This document shows, one piece after another, positions 1 to 11,500 of a stretch of 64,000 nt of DNA. Source of the DNA: Streptomyces chartreusis. GTDB lineage: Bacteria > Actinomycetota > Actinomycetes > Streptomycetales > Streptomycetaceae. Within the stretch, counting starts at the first letter, position 1. Every line of letters starts with the position of its first letter. Made by a program: the position numbers and the translations under genes. The stretch covers positions 3,348,001 to 3,412,000 of the forward strand of contig NZ_CP023689.1 of the NCBI RefSeq assembly GCF_008704715.1, read 5' to 3'. The notes beneath the pieces are model-generated. The model was given only the letters and a program-made list of their open reading frames with translations, was not told the origin of the DNA and searched no databases.

Positions 1-2808
1 GACGAGTATCCGCGGGCCCTGGACGGCGTACGCGAACTGATCGTCGGCGGCGAGCCGTTGTCGCCCGCGCACGCGGCCCGCGCGCTTCGGCGCCACCCCG
101 GGCTGCGGCTGAGCAACGGCTACGGCCCGGTCGAGGGCATGGTCTTCCTGACCGTCCATCCGATCACCGCCGAGGAGGTGCGGGACGGCCGGCCGGTGCC
201 GATCGGGCGCCCGCTCGCGGGCAAGCGGCTCCGGGTGCTGGACGAGCGGCTGCGGCCCGTCGCGGACGGCGGGGCGGGTGAGCTGTACGCCGCCGGGGCG
301 GGTGTCGCCCTCGGCTACTGCGGCCGGCCGGAGCTGACGGCCGAGCGGTTCGTGGCCGACCCGTACGGGCCCTCGGGCGAGCGGATGTACCGCACCGGGG
401 ATCTGGTGCGGCGCCGGACGGACGGCGTGCTGGAGTATCTCGGGCGGGCCGACTCCCAGGTGAAGATCCGCGGGTTCCGGGTGGAGCCGGGCGAGGTGGA
501 GACGGTTCTGGCGGGTCATCCGGGCGTGGTCCGGGCCGCCGTGGTCGCCCGGCCCGACGGCACGGGCGAGAAGCGGCTGGTCGCGTACGTCGTCCCGCGC
601 GACGGGGACCTGCGGCGGCCCTCGGAAGGGGAGTTACGCACGCACGCGGCTCGGCTGCTGGCCGACTATCTGGTCCCGGCCGCCTTCGTCCTGCTGGACG
701 CCCTGCCGCTCACCCCCAACGGCAAGCTGGACCGCGCCGCCCTGCCGGAGCCCGGCCCGGTCACCGGCTCCCTCGGCTCGGCGGCCGGACGGCGTCCTTC
801 GGGGCCGGTGGAGGAGGCGCTGTGCGGGCTGTTCTCCGAGGTGCTGGGGGTGGCGTCCGTGGGCCCCGAGGACGACTTCTTCGAGCTCGGCGGCAACTCG
901 CTGATGGTGGCCCGGCTGCTGGGCCGGATCCGGCTGACGCTGGGCGCGCGGGTCGGCGTACGGACGCTGTTCGAGTGCCGGACGCCGGCGACGCTGCTGC
1001 CGCACGTCGAGGAGACGGCAGGGAAGGGCGACCCGGCCGACGCGCCCGCCCCGGTCCCGGCCGGTGACACGCTGCCCCTCTCCCATGCCCAGCGGCGCCT
1101 GTGGTTCCTGGACCGGGTCGACGCGGGCACCGCGTACACCCTGCCGGTGCTGGTGCGACTGCGCGGGGCGGTCGACGCGGCGGCGCTGCGGGCGGCGCTC
1201 GGGGACGTGGCGGCGCGGCAGGCGGTGCTGCGGACCGTGTTCGAGGAGAGCGACGGCGAGCCGAGGCAGCGGGTGCTGGACGGGGCCGGGGCACGGCCGC
1301 GGCTGCGGGAGGTCCGGGTCCGGTCCGGGGAGTTGGCGGGGGCCGTCGCCGGGGCCGCCCGGCACCGCTTCGATCTCGCCGCCGAACTGCCCCTGCACGC
1401 CGTGCTGTTCGGTGTCACCGACCGGCCGGACGAGCATGCGCTGCTGCTGGTGCTGCACCACATCGCGGGCGACGGCTGGTCCCTGCCGCCGCTGTTCAGG
1501 GACCTGTCGCGGGCCTACGCCGCCCGCACCGCCGGAGCAGTGCCGGAGGCGACCGCGCCGCCCGTGCCGTACGCCGACTTCGCCCGCCGGCAGCGGGAAC
1601 GGCTCGGCACGGCCGACGATCCCGGGTCCCTCACGTCGGAACAGCTCGTCTTCTGGCGCAAGGCCCTGACCGGTCTGGCGCCCGGCGGCCCGCTGCTGCC
1701 CCGCCGTCCCGGACGGCCCGCCGTGCCGGGCCGGGACGCCGACACCGTCGTACGGCGGCTGGACGCGCGGACGCACGCGCGGATCGTCGATGCGGCGCGG
1801 GAGCAGGGCGCCACGCTGTTCATGGCGTTGCACGCCGCCCTGGCCACCGCGCTGGTGCGGACAGGCGCGGGCGAGGATCTCGCGGTCGGGTCGCCGATCG
1901 CCGGACGCGGGCACGACGGCACGGTGGACGACGTCGTCGGGTTCTTCGTCAACATGCTGGTGCTGCGCACCGACGCCTCCGGCGACCCGACCGCACGGCA
2001 GCTGCTCGCGCGGATCCGGGAGACGGCGCTGGACGCGTTCGCCCACCAGGACGTGCCGTTCGAGGAGGTGGTGGACGCGCTGGGCCCCGTACGTCCGCCG
2101 GGACGGCAGCCGTTCACCGAGGTGGTGCTGGCGTTGCAGAACAACGCCCGCGCCGAGGTCGGCCTGCCCGGCGCCACGACCGGCGTGGAACCGTTGCGCA
2201 CCGGCACCGCCCGGTTCGAGCTGCTGGTGGACGTGACGGACGACCACTCACCGTCGGGCGCGCCGGACGGCATGACGCTGGTCTTCGAGTACCGGACCTC
2301 GTGTCTGGAGCCGGAGTTCGTGAACGGGCTGGCGGACGCGGTCGTCGAGGCGTTGCGCGCGGCGGCCGCCGAGCCGGACCTGCCGCTGTCCAGGCTTCCG
2401 CTGCCCGAGCCGTCCCGGCGGGCGGACCCGGCGCGGGACGCGGTGCTCACCCCGGCCCCCGCCGACGACGGCCCGGCGGACTCGGCGCTGCTCCGGGAGA
2501 TCACCGCCGTGTGGTCCGACGTGCTCGGCGTCGAACGCGTCGGCCCGCACGACGACTTCTTCCGGCTCGGCGGCAACTCCCTGCGCGCGGTGCGGGTCGC
2601 GGCCCGCCTCACCGGCGCCGGGCGCACGGTGACCGCCGCCCAGCTGTTCACCTCGCCCACGGTCGCGGCGCTCGCCGCCGAGCTGGAGCGGGCGCCGGCC
2701 GAGGCCCCCGCCGCGCCGGCGCCGATCCCGCGCCGGCCGCGCGTTCCCCGGCAGCCCGGCCGCGCCGGCCGTACCGACACCAGCCAGAAGGAGGTGCCAT
2801 GGACCTGA
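1..2808 (+). CDS. Nonribosomal peptide synthetase, 5'-truncated, A(partial)-T-C-T
   Basis: The reading frame is open from the first base, so the start lies outside the window. The C-terminal part of an adenylation domain comes first (core NGYGPVEG near 115-140, [18 protein letters not shown] near 445-495, NGKLDRAAL near 718-740). A carrier domain follows (LGGNS, serine codon at 898-900), then a condensation domain starting [12 protein letters not shown] near 1073 with intact HHIAGDGWS near 1456-1482. A second carrier domain follows (LGGNS, serine codon at 2578-2580). No A domain lies between this C and the last T, so that carrier must be loaded in trans or by a neighbouring protein. The visible A-domain specificity residues (I299, G301, G322, V330, F331 in GrsA numbering, aligned by eye) resemble valine-type codes. 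A TTA codon at 634-636 suggests bldA control. The 3' end overlaps the monooxygenase gene by 10 bases. Confidence 0.95.
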   Translation, partial: DEYPRALDGVRELIVGGEPLSPAHAARALRRHPGLRLSNGYGPVEGMVFLTVHPITAEEVRDGRPVPIGRPLAGKRLRVLDERLRPVADGGAGELYAAGAGVALGYCGRPELTAERFVADPYGPSGERMYRTGDLVRRRTDGVLEYLGRADSQVKIRGFRVEPGEVETVLAGHPGVVRAAVVARPDGTGEKRLVAYVVPRDGDLRRPSEGELRTHAARLLADYLVPAAFVLLDALPLTPNGKLDRAALPEPGPVTGSLGSAAGRRPSGPVEEALCGLFSEVLGVASVGPEDDFFELGGNSLMVARLLGRIRLTLGARVGVRTLFECRTPATLLPHVEETAGKGDPADAPAPVPAGDTLPLSHAQRRLWFLDRVDAGTAYTLPVLVRLRGAVDAAALRAALGDVAARQAVLRTVFEESDGEPRQRVLDGAGARPRLREVRVRSGELAGAVAGAARHRFDLAAELPLHAVLFGVTDRPDEHALLLVLHHIAGDGWSLPPLFRDLSRAYAARTAGAVPEATAPPVPYADFARRQRERLGTADDPGSLTSEQLVFWRKALTGLAPGGPLLPRRPGRPAVPGRDADTVVRRLDARTHARIVDAAREQGATLFMALHAALATALVRTGAGEDLAVGSPIAGRGHDGTVDDVVGFFVNMLVLRTDASGDPTARQLLARIRETALDAFAHQDVPFEEVVDALGPVRPPGRQPFTEVVLALQNNARAEVGLPGATTGVEPLRTGTARFELLVDVTDDHSPSGAPDGMTLVFEYRTSCLEPEFVNGLADAVVEALRAAAAEPDLPLSRLPLPEPSRRADPARDAVLTPAPADDGPADSALLREITAVWSDVLGVERVGPHDDFFRLGGNSLRAVRVAARLTGAGRTVTAAQLFTSPTVAALAAELERAPAEAPAAPAPIPRRPRVPRQPGRAGRTDTSQKEVPWT

Positions 2809-3860
2809 GCGTGATGTTCTTCGGCGCCGACAGCCCCGCGGACCCGGGGGCCGCGCCCCGGCACGGCGAGGCATACGACGACATCCTCACCGTCGCCCGC
2901 ACCGCGGACCGGCTCGGCTTCCATGCGATCTGGACGCCCGAGCGGCACTTCCAGCAGGTGGGCCAGGTGTTCCCGAGCCCGCCGGTGCTCAGCGCGGCGC
3001 TGGCGGTGGCTACCGAGCGGATCAACATCCGGGCGGGCAGCGTGATCCTGCCGCTGCACCATCCGCTGCGGATCGCGGAGGACTGGGCGGTCGTCGACAA
3101 CCTCTCGCACGGCCGGATCGGGCTGTCGGCCGCGACGGGCTGGCACTCCGCCGACTTCGTGCTCGCGCCCGGCAACTACGACGACCGCCGGGAGCGGACC
3201 CTGCGGGGCATCCCGCTGCTGCGGCGGCTGTGGGCGGGCGGGGAGGCGGAGTTCACCGACGGCACCGGCGCCACCGTCACCGTCCGGCCGCAGCCCCGGC
3301 CCGTGCAGGACACCCTGCCGCTGTGGCTGACGAGCTCCGGCAACCCCGCGACCTGGGAGGCGGCCGGAGGTCTGCGGGCCGGGGTGCTCGGGGCGACCGT
3401 CGGGCAGAGCCGGGAGGAACTCGCCGAGCGGATCGCCCGTTACCGGGCCGCCTGCGCCGCCGCCCCCGACCAGGGCGGCACCGACGCGCACGGCCGGGTG
3501 ACGCTGATGGCGCACACGTTCGTCGGCGCGGACGACGAGGAGGCGCGGCGGCTGGCCGCCGAGCCGCTGAAGCGGTACCTGCGCTCCTACGTGCGGCAGA
3601 CCACCGCGAACCGCACGGCCGACAGGGCGACGGCGGAGCTCACCGAGGAACAGACCGCGCTGCTCGCCGAGTTCGCGTTCCACCGCTATCTGACCTGGGG
3701 CAGCCTGCTCGGCTCTGCCGCGACCTGCCGGAAGATGCTCGCCGACCTGCGCGAACTGGGCTGCGACGAGGTCGCCTGCTTCGTGGACTTCGGCCTCGGC
3801 CGCGACGAGGTGCTGGCCGGGCTGCACCGGCTGGCGGAGCTGCGGGAGGACGTGGCGTGA
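2799..3860 (+). CDS. MupA/Atu3671-type FMN-dependent luciferase-like monooxygenase
   Basis: This 353-residue protein has the LLM-class flavin monooxygenase fold signature. It starts [11 protein letters not shown] and has [26 protein letters not shown] and [23 protein letters not shown] segments typical of the natural-product LLM subfamily named after MupA and Atu3671. Such enzymes use reduced FMN and oxygen to oxidise carrier-bound intermediates, usually as integrated NRPS/PKS domains; here it is a free-standing protein. The start is set by a strong AAGGAGG at 2788-2794, which lies inside the previous gene, so translation is probably coupled. It directly follows an A-less C-T unit, so a carrier-bound substrate there is plausible, but this is inference. 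The reaction (N- or C-hydroxylation) cannot be told from sequence. Confidence 0.9.
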   Translation: MDLSVMFFGADSPADPGAAPRHGEAYDDILTVARTADRLGFHAIWTPERHFQQVGQVFPSPPVLSAALAVATERINIRAGSVILPLHHPLRIAEDWAVVDNLSHGRIGLSAATGWHSADFVLAPGNYDDRRERTLRGIPLLRRLWAGGEAEFTDGTGATVTVRPQPRPVQDTLPLWLTSSGNPATWEAAGGLRAGVLGATVGQSREELAERIARYRAACAAAPDQGGTDAHGRVTLMAHTFVGADDEEARRLAAEPLKRYLRSYVRQTTANRTADRATAELTEEQTALLAEFAFHRYLTWGSLLGSAATCRKMLADLRELGCDEVACFVDFGLGRDEVLAGLHRLAELREDVA

Positions 3861-3924
3861 CGAGGCATTTCACTGTCTTGCAGGAGAACTTGGCGTGACT
3901 GGTCCGGGAGGACGTGGCGTGACG
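3843..3924 (+). repeat. Duplicated ribosome-binding/start segment
   Basis: The 18-mer GGAGGACGTGGCGTGACG occurs at 3845-3862, spanning the stop codon of the monooxygenase gene, and again at 3907-3924, giving an in-frame GTG at 3919. A third, imperfect copy (GGAGAACTTGGCGTGACT) lies at 3883-3900 and supplies the GTG at 3895. Each copy pairs a purine-rich Shine-Dalgarno sequence with a GTG or stop. The repetition makes the exact start of the next NRPS gene ambiguous between 3895 and 3919, and suggests local duplication of a translation-initiation segment. Confidence 0.8.
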
Positions 3925-6900
3925 GGGACTACGGGGGCGGCGGCCGGTGCGTCGATGGCCGAGCGGTTCGGGGCACTCAGCGGCGAGCAGCGGATCCGGC
4001 TGATGCGGCGGCTGGTGGAGTCCGGGCAGCTCGGGCTGATCCCGGCGGTCGTGCCGGCGCGCGACGGGGAAGGGCCGGTGCGGCTCAGCCCGGCGCAGGA
4101 GGACCTGTGGGTCTACGAGTCGCTGTATCCCGGCACTCCGGCGCTCAACCTGTGCTGCGCCTACCACTTCGACGACCCGACGGACCCGGACCTGCTGGAG
4201 ACGGCGCTGACGCTGGTGCGCCGCAACCACGACGTCCTGCGATCCCGCATCGACGGTGAGCCGGGCGCGCTGGGCGTCACCTTCCCGCCCGAGGAGCGGT
4301 TCCGGCTGGAGCGGCAGGACCTGCGGGGCACCGGCGTCACCATCGCCGAGGCCTTCGAGACCTTCCGGCGCCGGCCCTTCGACCTGGCGGGCGAGCCGCT
4401 GATGCGGGCCCGCCTGGTCACGGTCGACGACCGGCGGGCGACGCTGATGGTGAGCCTGCATCACGTCATCGCCGACTGGTGGTCCTTCGACGTGCTCCAG
4501 GCCGAGTTCGCCGAGGCCCACCGCGCGCTGCGCTCCGACGGCGCGCCGATGCCGGCCCGGCCCCGCATCCAATACGCCGACTTCGCCTCCTGGCAGGGCG
4601 AGTTGGAGGCGTCCGGCGTCTTCGAGGCGCGGCTGGCGTTCTGGCGCCGCTACCTCGCCGAACCGCCGGGGCCGCTGACCGTGCCCGGTGCCGGTGCGGG
4701 GTCGTCCGAGGAGATCGCCCAGATCCCGTTCCAGGTCGACGCCCCGACCGCCCGGGCCGTACGGGCGCTGGCCCGCGAGCGCGGCGCGTCCGTGTACGTC
4801 GTCCTGATGGCGGCCTTCGCCGTCCTGGCGCACCGCCTCACCGGCGCCGACGACATGGTGCTCGGCACCCCGACCGCCAACCGGGCCGCGAAGGGCCTGG
4901 AGCGGGTCATCGGGTACGTCATGAACGCCATCCCGACCCGCTGGCGGATCCGGCCCGGGGACTCCTTCGCCGATGTGCTGGCGCGGTTCGCGGCCGACTT
5001 CCCCGAGCTGATGGCCAACGCGGACGTGCCGGTGGGCCGGATCGTCTCGGCGGTGGCGCCCGACCGCAGCGCCGGGCGCTCGCCGCTGTTCCAGTGGGTG
5101 TTCATGCACCTGACGCAGCAGCGGAGCGTGGCCGCGCTCAGGGAGTTCAGCGAGCCCGAACGGATCCACACCGGCGGTGAGCACGACCTCGTGGGCATCG
5201 TCCGGGACGCCGAGGACGGCACGATGGACGGCAGCTTCGAGATCCGTACGGCCCTGTTCGACGCGGACGCCGTAGGGCACTGGACGGACGCCTATCTGGA
5301 GCTGTTGCGCCGCTTCACCGCCGACCCCGGGGTGCCGCTCACCGAGGTCGGTCTGCTGTCCGAGGCGGGCCGGACGCGGCTGCTGGAGCTCGGCGTCGGC
5401 CCTGACGCACCCGAGTCGGTTTCGCTGCCCGACCTGGTGGCGCGGCAGGCCGCCCGTACGCCGGGCGCGCCCGCGCTGGAGGCCGGGGCGCTGGCGCTGA
5501 CCTACGCCGAACTCGTGGACCGGGTCGACCGGTTGGCCGAGGCGTTCGCCGAGCACGGGGCGGGGGCCGGTGCGGTCGTGGCCCTCGCGCTGGGGCGCAC
5601 CCCGGCGATGGTGCCTGCGCTGCTGGCGGTGCAGCGGGCCGGGGCCGCGTATCTGCCGGTGGATCCGGACTATCCGGGCGAGCGGATCCGGGGGGCGCTG
5701 GAAGACGCGAAGCCGGTGCTGGTGGTTGTGGGTGAGCGGGGGGTGCCGGTCGATACGGATGTGCCGACCTTGGTGTTGAGCGAATCGCTGGAATTGCCAC
5801 GCGGTGAAGTCGAGCGGGTGCCGCGCCGTCGTGGCTTGTCGCGCAGTTCCCCGCGCCCCTTGAGGGGGTCGACGCCGGCGTATGTCATACACACCTCCGG
5901 GTCCACCGGGCGGCCCAAGGGCGTTCTCGTTCCGCACACCGGTATTGCCGCCCTCGCTCAAGGGCTCGTGGACGGTATGGCGCTGACCCCGGGGACCCGG
6001 GTCCTGCAACTCGGGTCGCCCGCGTTCGACATCTCCGTGGCCGAGATGTGCATGGCGTTCGGGTCCGGCGGGACGCTGGTCGTGGCGCCGGACGGGCCGC
6101 TCGTCGGGCAGGGGCTGGCGGAGGTGCTGACCGGGCTGCGGATCGGCGCCACGATGCTGCCGCCGTCGGTGCTGGCGACCCTCCCCGCCGGGGAGTACCC
6201 GGACCTGCGCTCGCTGGCCGTGGGCGCGGAGGCGTGCCCGCCGGAGCTGGTGGCCCGCTGGGCCGTCGGTGGACGGCGGTTCCACAACGCGTACGGTCCC
6301 ACCGAGTTCACGGTCGCCGCGACGGTCTCCGGCCCACTCATCGGTGACGGCACGCCTCCGCCGATCGGCGCCCCGCTGCCGGGCACGCGCGCGTACGTTC
6401 TCGACGAGCGGCTGCGGCCGGTGCCGCCGGGGGTGTGCGGTGAGCTGTATCTGGCGGGGCCGGGTGTGGCGTACGGCTATCTGGGCCGGGCGGCGGCGAG
6501 TGCCGAGCGGTTCGTCGCCGACCCGTACGGGGCGCCCGGGACGCGCATGTACCGCACCGGGGACCTGGCCCGCCGCCGGGACGACGGGCAGCTGGAGTAC
6601 CTGGGCCGCTCCGACGACCAGGTGAAGATCCGGGGGCAGCGGATCGAGCCGGGCGAGATCGCGGCCGTCCTCACCGGGCATCCGTCGGTCGAGCGGGCGG
6701 TGGCCGTGGTGCGGGAGGACCGGCCGGGCAGGCCGCGGCTGGTCGCGTACGTCGTCGGCGGTGACGGTCAGGGGCCGGTGCCGGACGCGCTGCTGGCGTA
6801 CGCCGCCGGGCGGTTGCCCGCCGCGATGGTGCCGGCCGACGTGGTGGTGCTGGACGCGCTGCCGCTGGCCCCCAACGGCAAGCTGGACCGGGCGGCGCTG

Positions 6901-8598
6901 CCCGCCCCGGGGAGCCGGTCGGACGGCGCCGGGCGGGCGCCGGAGGGCGTGCGCGAGGTGGCCCTGTGCGCCCTGTTCGAGGAGGTGCTCGGCGTCGAAC
7001 GGGTCGGCGCCGACGACGACTTCTTCCGGCTGGGCGGCGACAGCATCATGGCGATCCAGCTGGCCGGGCGGGCGGCCGGGGCGGGGCTCGGCATCACGCC
7101 GCGTGACGTGTTCACGGCCCGGACGCCGGCGTCGCTCGCGCTGACCGCGCGGGAGACCGAGGGCCTCGGCGAGGACGCCGGCACGGGGCGTTTCCCGCTG
7201 ACGCCGGTCATGCGCTGGTGGCGCGAACAGGGCGGGGACGCCTCGGCGTTCACGCAGTCGATGCTGTTCCCGGTGCCGGCGGGCGCGGGCCCGGAGCAGG
7301 TCGAGGCGGCCGTGCGCGCGCTGGTCGAGCGGCACGGGGCGCTGCGGATGCGGCTGGTGGACGGGGAGCTGGAGATCGGCGAGGCCGTCCCCGAGGTGAC
7401 CGTGGCGCGCGTCGAGGTGCCCGCCGGGGCCGATGTCCGGGAGCTGGCCGACGAACTGGCGGCCGCGGTGCGCCTCGACCCGGAGCGGGGCGAGATGGTG
7501 CGGGCGACCTGGCTCGACGGGGACGCGGAGCGGCCGGGTCCGCTGCTGCTGACGGTGCACCATCTCGCGGTCGACGGGGTGTCCTGGCGGCTGCTCGGCC
7601 CCGAACTGGCCGCCGCGCTGGCCGGGGAGCGGCTGCCGGAGCCGCCGGGCACGTCCTTCGCGCGCTGGGCCCGGCTGCTCGCCGAGGAGGCGGTGCGGCC
7701 CGGGACGGCCGATGTGGAGTCGGTCCGGTGGGAGGGGATGCTGGGCGGCCCGGACGCGCGGATCGCGGGCGGCCGGGGTGCCGGGGCGAGCCGTGCCGTG
7801 CTCACCGTCGAACTGACGCCGGAGGTCACCGGAGCGGCGCTGTCCGAGGTGACGGAGGTCTTCCACTGCGGCCCGGACGCGGTCCTGCTGACCGCGCTGG
7901 CCGCGGCGGCGGTACGGCACCGGGGCAACGGCACCGGGCTGCTGGTCGCTCTGGAGGGCCACGGCCGCGAGGGGCTCTCCCGGCCGGCCGACGTCTCCCG
8001 TACCGTCGGCTGGTTCACCACCCAGTACCCGGTCCGCCTGGACGCGGGCACCGCGCTCGGCGCGGACTTCTGGCAGCCCGCCCGGGACGCGGCCGGTGAG
8101 GCGCTCAAGCAGGTCAAGGAGCGGCTGCGGTCCGTGCCGTCGGGCGGCCTGAGCTGGGGGCTGCTGCGCCATCTCAACGCGGACACGGCGCCGAAGCTGG
8201 CCCTGCTGCCGGTCCCCGACCTGCGCTTCAACTACCTGGGCCGGTTCTCCGGCGGCGACACGGCCGACGGCGAGCTGCTCGGCATGGCCGCGGAGGCGCT
8301 GCCGCTCGGGCACGCCGTGGAGATCGACGCGGTCGTCCTGGAGCGGGCTGCCGGGCGGCCTTGCCTGAGCGCCGCGTTCTCGTACGCGCGCGGGGTGCTC
8401 GGCGAGGACGAGGTGCTCGCGCTCGCGCGGCTGTGGTGCGAGGCGATCGAGGTGCTGGTCGAGCACGCCCGCCGGGACGGCTCGGGCGGTCACACCAGCT
8501 CCGACTTCCCGCTGGTCGACCTGTCGTCGGACCAGCTCGCCCTGCTGGAGGGCGACCTGGACCTCGGTCCCGGCCTCGACGACGAGGGGGACGACTGA
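3895..8598 (+). CDS. Nonribosomal peptide synthetase module C-A-T-E
   Basis: This 1567-residue protein begins with a short helical segment ([19 protein letters not shown], residues about 22-40). A condensation domain follows to about residue 470, then an adenylation domain (about 490-1000; [40 protein letters not shown]). The carrier domain has GGDS with Ser1050. The C-terminus is an epimerization domain ([28 protein letters not shown]). GGDS is the carrier motif usual before E domains, so a D-residue is probably installed. The C-domain active site reads HHVIADWW (His190, Asp194, Trp195) instead of HHxxxDG. The hand-read specificity code, D-I-A-M-A-G-A-V-A-K, matches no code I can name. The GTG at 3895 has AGGAG 8 bases upstream; GTG 3919 or ATG 3955 are alternatives. 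The stop overlaps the next start (TGATG). Confidence 0.95.
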   Translation: MTGPGGRGVTGTTGAAAGASMAERFGALSGEQRIRLMRRLVESGQLGLIPAVVPARDGEGPVRLSPAQEDLWVYESLYPGTPALNLCCAYHFDDPTDPDLLETALTLVRRNHDVLRSRIDGEPGALGVTFPPEERFRLERQDLRGTGVTIAEAFETFRRRPFDLAGEPLMRARLVTVDDRRATLMVSLHHVIADWWSFDVLQAEFAEAHRALRSDGAPMPARPRIQYADFASWQGELEASGVFEARLAFWRRYLAEPPGPLTVPGAGAGSSEEIAQIPFQVDAPTARAVRALARERGASVYVVLMAAFAVLAHRLTGADDMVLGTPTANRAAKGLERVIGYVMNAIPTRWRIRPGDSFADVLARFAADFPELMANADVPVGRIVSAVAPDRSAGRSPLFQWVFMHLTQQRSVAALREFSEPERIHTGGEHDLVGIVRDAEDGTMDGSFEIRTALFDADAVGHWTDAYLELLRRFTADPGVPLTEVGLLSEAGRTRLLELGVGPDAPESVSLPDLVARQAARTPGAPALEAGALALTYAELVDRVDRLAEAFAEHGAGAGAVVALALGRTPAMVPALLAVQRAGAAYLPVDPDYPGERIRGALEDAKPVLVVVGERGVPVDTDVPTLVLSESLELPRGEVERVPRRRGLSRSSPRPLRGSTPAYVIHTSGSTGRPKGVLVPHTGIAALAQGLVDGMALTPGTRVLQLGSPAFDISVAEMCMAFGSGGTLVVAPDGPLVGQGLAEVLTGLRIGATMLPPSVLATLPAGEYPDLRSLAVGAEACPPELVARWAVGGRRFHNAYGPTEFTVAATVSGPLIGDGTPPPIGAPLPGTRAYVLDERLRPVPPGVCGELYLAGPGVAYGYLGRAAASAERFVADPYGAPGTRMYRTGDLARRRDDGQLEYLGRSDDQVKIRGQRIEPGEIAAVLTGHPSVERAVAVVREDRPGRPRLVAYVVGGDGQGPVPDALLAYAAGRLPAAMVPADVVVLDALPLAPNGKLDRAALPAPGSRSDGAGRAPEGVREVALCALFEEVLGVERVGADDDFFRLGGDSIMAIQLAGRAAGAGLGITPRDVFTARTPASLALTARETEGLGEDAGTGRFPLTPVMRWWREQGGDASAFTQSMLFPVPAGAGPEQVEAAVRALVERHGALRMRLVDGELEIGEAVPEVTVARVEVPAGADVRELADELAAAVRLDPERGEMVRATWLDGDAERPGPLLLTVHHLAVDGVSWRLLGPELAAALAGERLPEPPGTSFARWARLLAEEAVRPGTADVESVRWEGMLGGPDARIAGGRGAGASRAVLTVELTPEVTGAALSEVTEVFHCGPDAVLLTALAAAAVRHRGNGTGLLVALEGHGREGLSRPADVSRTVGWFTTQYPVRLDAGTALGADFWQPARDAAGEALKQVKERLRSVPSGGLSWGLLRHLNADTAPKLALLPVPDLRFNYLGRFSGGDTADGELLGMAAEALPLGHAVEIDAVVLERAAGRPCLSAAFSYARGVLGEDEVLALARLWCEAIEVLVEHARRDGSGGHTSSDFPLVDLSSDQLALLEGDLDLGPGLDDEGDD
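5831..5868 (+). repeat. Genus-wide palindromic repeat copy inside NRPS coding sequence
   Basis: The segment contains gcgcagttccccgcgccc (5841-5858), flanked by GTGGCTTGTC and TTGAGGGGG. I recognise this as a repeat usually found between genes in Streptomyces. Here it is translated in frame (roughly [12 protein letters not shown]) just before the A3 core [10 protein letters not shown], in a surface loop of the adenylation domain. The same core occurs in opposite orientation at 13853-13910 and as an inverted pair at 58784-58854. Presence in the window is observed; genus-wide distribution is from memory. Confidence 0.75.
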
Positions 8599-11500
8599 TG
8601 GGCGGCCGTATCGCGGACGTGCTGCCGCTCTCCCCCGCCCAGGAGGGCCTGCTCTTCCACGCACTGCGCGATCCGGAGCGGCCGGACCCGTATCTGGTGC
8701 AGGCCCGGTTCCGGATCGCGCCCGGCATCACCGGCGAGGCCCTGCGGGCCGGGGTCGCGGGACTGCTGGAGCGGCACCCGAACCTGCGGGCCTGCTTCCG
8801 GCACGAGCACGTGGAGCGGCCGGTGCAGGTGATTCCACGGGCGGTGAGGTTGCCGTGGACGGAGATCGACCGCACCGGGCACACCCGCGACGAGGCGGCG
8901 GCGGAGCTGGCGCGGCTCATGGCCGAGGACCGCCGCGTGCGCTTCGACCTGGCCCGCCCCCCGCTGCTGCGGGCCACACTGGTCCGGCACGACGAGGGCG
9001 CCGAGCTGCTGCTGACCCTCCACCACATCCTGCTGGACGGCTGGTCGCTGCCGTTGCTCGCCCGGGATCTGGAAGCGCTGACGGCACAGGGCGGCGAACT
9101 TCCGCCCGCCGTGCCCTTCAAGCAGTACCTGGTCTGGCTGAAGGGCCAGGACCACGACCGTGCCGAGGCGGCCTGGCAGGCGGCGCTGGGAGGGCTTACC
9201 CGGCCCGTGCCGCCGGCGCAGGTCGGCCCCGACGCCCCGGAGGACACGGTCGACGTCGAGCTCACCCCCGAGCTGACGGCGGCGGTCACCCGACGCGCGG
9301 CCGACGCCGGTGTCACCGTCAACACCGTGGCGCAGACGGCGTGGGCGCTGGTGCTGGCCCGCACGACCGGCGCCGATGACCTGGTCTTCGGCGCGGTCGT
9401 CTCGGGCCGGCCGCACGATCTGCCGGGCGTCGAGCGGATGGTGGGGCTGTTCATCAACACCCTGCCGGTGCGGATCGCGCTGCGTGCGGGCGAGGGCGTC
9501 GACGAACTGCTGGCCCGGGTGCAGAGCGAGCAGCTGCGGCTGGCGCCGTATCACCACGTACGGCTGTCGCAGGTGCAGCGGGCGGCCGGGGCGGGCGAGC
9601 TCTTCGACACCGTCCTGGCCTTCGAGAACTTCCCGCGCGCCGAAGGCCCCGCCCCGGCGGTGGAGCTGATCGGGACACGGGACGCGACCCACTACCCGGT
9701 GACGATCGCCGTGGTCGCCGGCGAACGGATGCTGCTGCGGGTCAGCTGCCGCGGAGGCGTCCCGGCCGCCGCGGTCGGCGCCCGCCTGGTGCGTGCCTTC
9801 GAGGCGCTGACGTCCGCGCACGGCACACCCGCCGACCGGCTCGACGTCCTGCCGCGGGAGGAGCGGCGGCAGCTGCTCGCGCAGGCCGATGGCCCGACTC
9901 GTGCGCCGTCCGGTGCCTTGAGCATCCCCGGCCGCTTCGCCGAGCAGGTGGCCCGCACACCCGACGCGCCCGCCGTCGAGTCCGACGGCGAGGTGCTGAC
10001 GTACGGCCGTCTCGACGCGGCGTCCGACGCCCTGGCCGGGCGGCTGCGGGAGGCGGGAGTGCGGCCCGGCGACACGGTCGCGCTGCCGCTGCCCCGGTCC
10101 GTGGCGACGGTCGTCGCGCAGCTGGCGGTGCTGAAGGCGGGCGGGTGCTGTCTGCCGCTGGATCCGGGGGCTCCGGCCGCACGGCTGGCGGCGCTGGTGG
10201 GGGCGGCCGGCGCGCAGGTGGCGGTGGCGGACACTGACGTACAACTCCCTTCGGGGATAAGGCTGTTGGAGACCTCTGGTCGGGAGTCGGCCGCTACCCC
10301 GCCCCTCTCCGTGCCCCCCGAGTCCGCCGCCTACGTGATGTACACGTCCGGGTCGACGGGTGAGCCCAAGGGGATCGTCACCCCGCATCGAGCCGTCGTG
10401 GAGCTGGCGTCCGACGGCCGTTTCTCGGGCGGCGCGCACGAGCGTGTGCTGCTGCACAGCCCGCACACCTTCGACGCCGCGACCTACGAGACCTGGGTGC
10501 CGCTGCTCAACGGCGGCACGGTCGTGCTCGCGCCTCCCGGACCCGTCACTCCCGATCTGCTGAAGAGGCTGCTGCCCGAGGGGCGGGTCACCGGGCTGTG
10601 GCTGACCGCCGAACTGCTGCGGACCGTCGCGGAGATCGCGCCCGAGGTGCTCGGCGGTGTGCGCGAGGTGTGGGCGGGCGGGGACGTGCTCGATGCCGAG
10701 GCGGTCCGGCGGGTGCGCGAGCGGTGCCCCGGCACGCGGGTGGTCAACGGCTACGGGCCCACCGAGACGACCGTGTTCGCCACGGCCCACCCGGTGACGG
10801 GGGCGATCGGCGCCTGTGTGCCCATCGGACGGCCGCTCGACAACTCCCGCACCCACGTCCTCGACCGGCTGCTGCGCCCGGTGCCGGCCGGTGCGGTGGG
10901 CGAGTTGTACATCGCGGGCAGCGGGCTCGCCCACGGCTATCTGAACCGTCCGGGGCAGACCGCCGAGCGTTTCGTCGCCGACCCGTACGGGCCGCCCGGC
11001 ACCCGCATGTACCGCACGGGCGACCTGGTGCGCCGCTTCCCCGGCGGTGAGCTGGAGTTCGTGGGCCGGAGCGACGACCAGGTCAAGGTGCGCGGCTTCC
11101 GGATCGAGCCGGGCGAGGTGGAGGCCGCGCTGGCCGCCTGCCCCGGTGTGGAGCGGGCCGTGGTCGCCGCACGCCCGGGACCCGGCGGCGGCAAGCGGCT
11201 CGTCGCCCATGTCGTGGGCGGTGACCTGGACCTCGTACGCGAGCACGCGGCGCGCACGCTGCCCGCGCATCTGATGCCGTCGGCGTGGGCGCGGCTGGAC
11301 TCCGTCCCGCTGACCGGGCACGGCAAGGTCGACCGGGCCGCGCTGCCCGAACCCGAGCCGGAGCGTGCGCGGTCGGGGCACGGGCGGATCGCGCGGCCGG
11401 GGCATGAGCAGCGGCTGTGCGCGCTGTTCGCGCAGGCTCTCGGGGTCGACGCGATCGGTCCCGACGGCGACTTCTTCGCGCATGGCGGCCACTCGCTGCT

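Noticed and set aside
8361..8597. Longer 5' end of the C-A-T-TE gene
   Set aside because: The upstream 79 codons are the shadow of the E domain. The ATG at 8598 overlaps the previous stop and gives the standard C-domain start.
3640..8664. A 1674-codon open frame on the minus strand over the NRPS genes
   Set aside because: It is a G/C-rich shadow of the C-A-T-E gene with low-complexity Arg/Pro/Gly translation and no motif.
9196..9198. TTA triplet in the C-A-T-TE gene
   Set aside because: It is out of frame (reads as part of CTT-ACC), so it is not a bldA codon.
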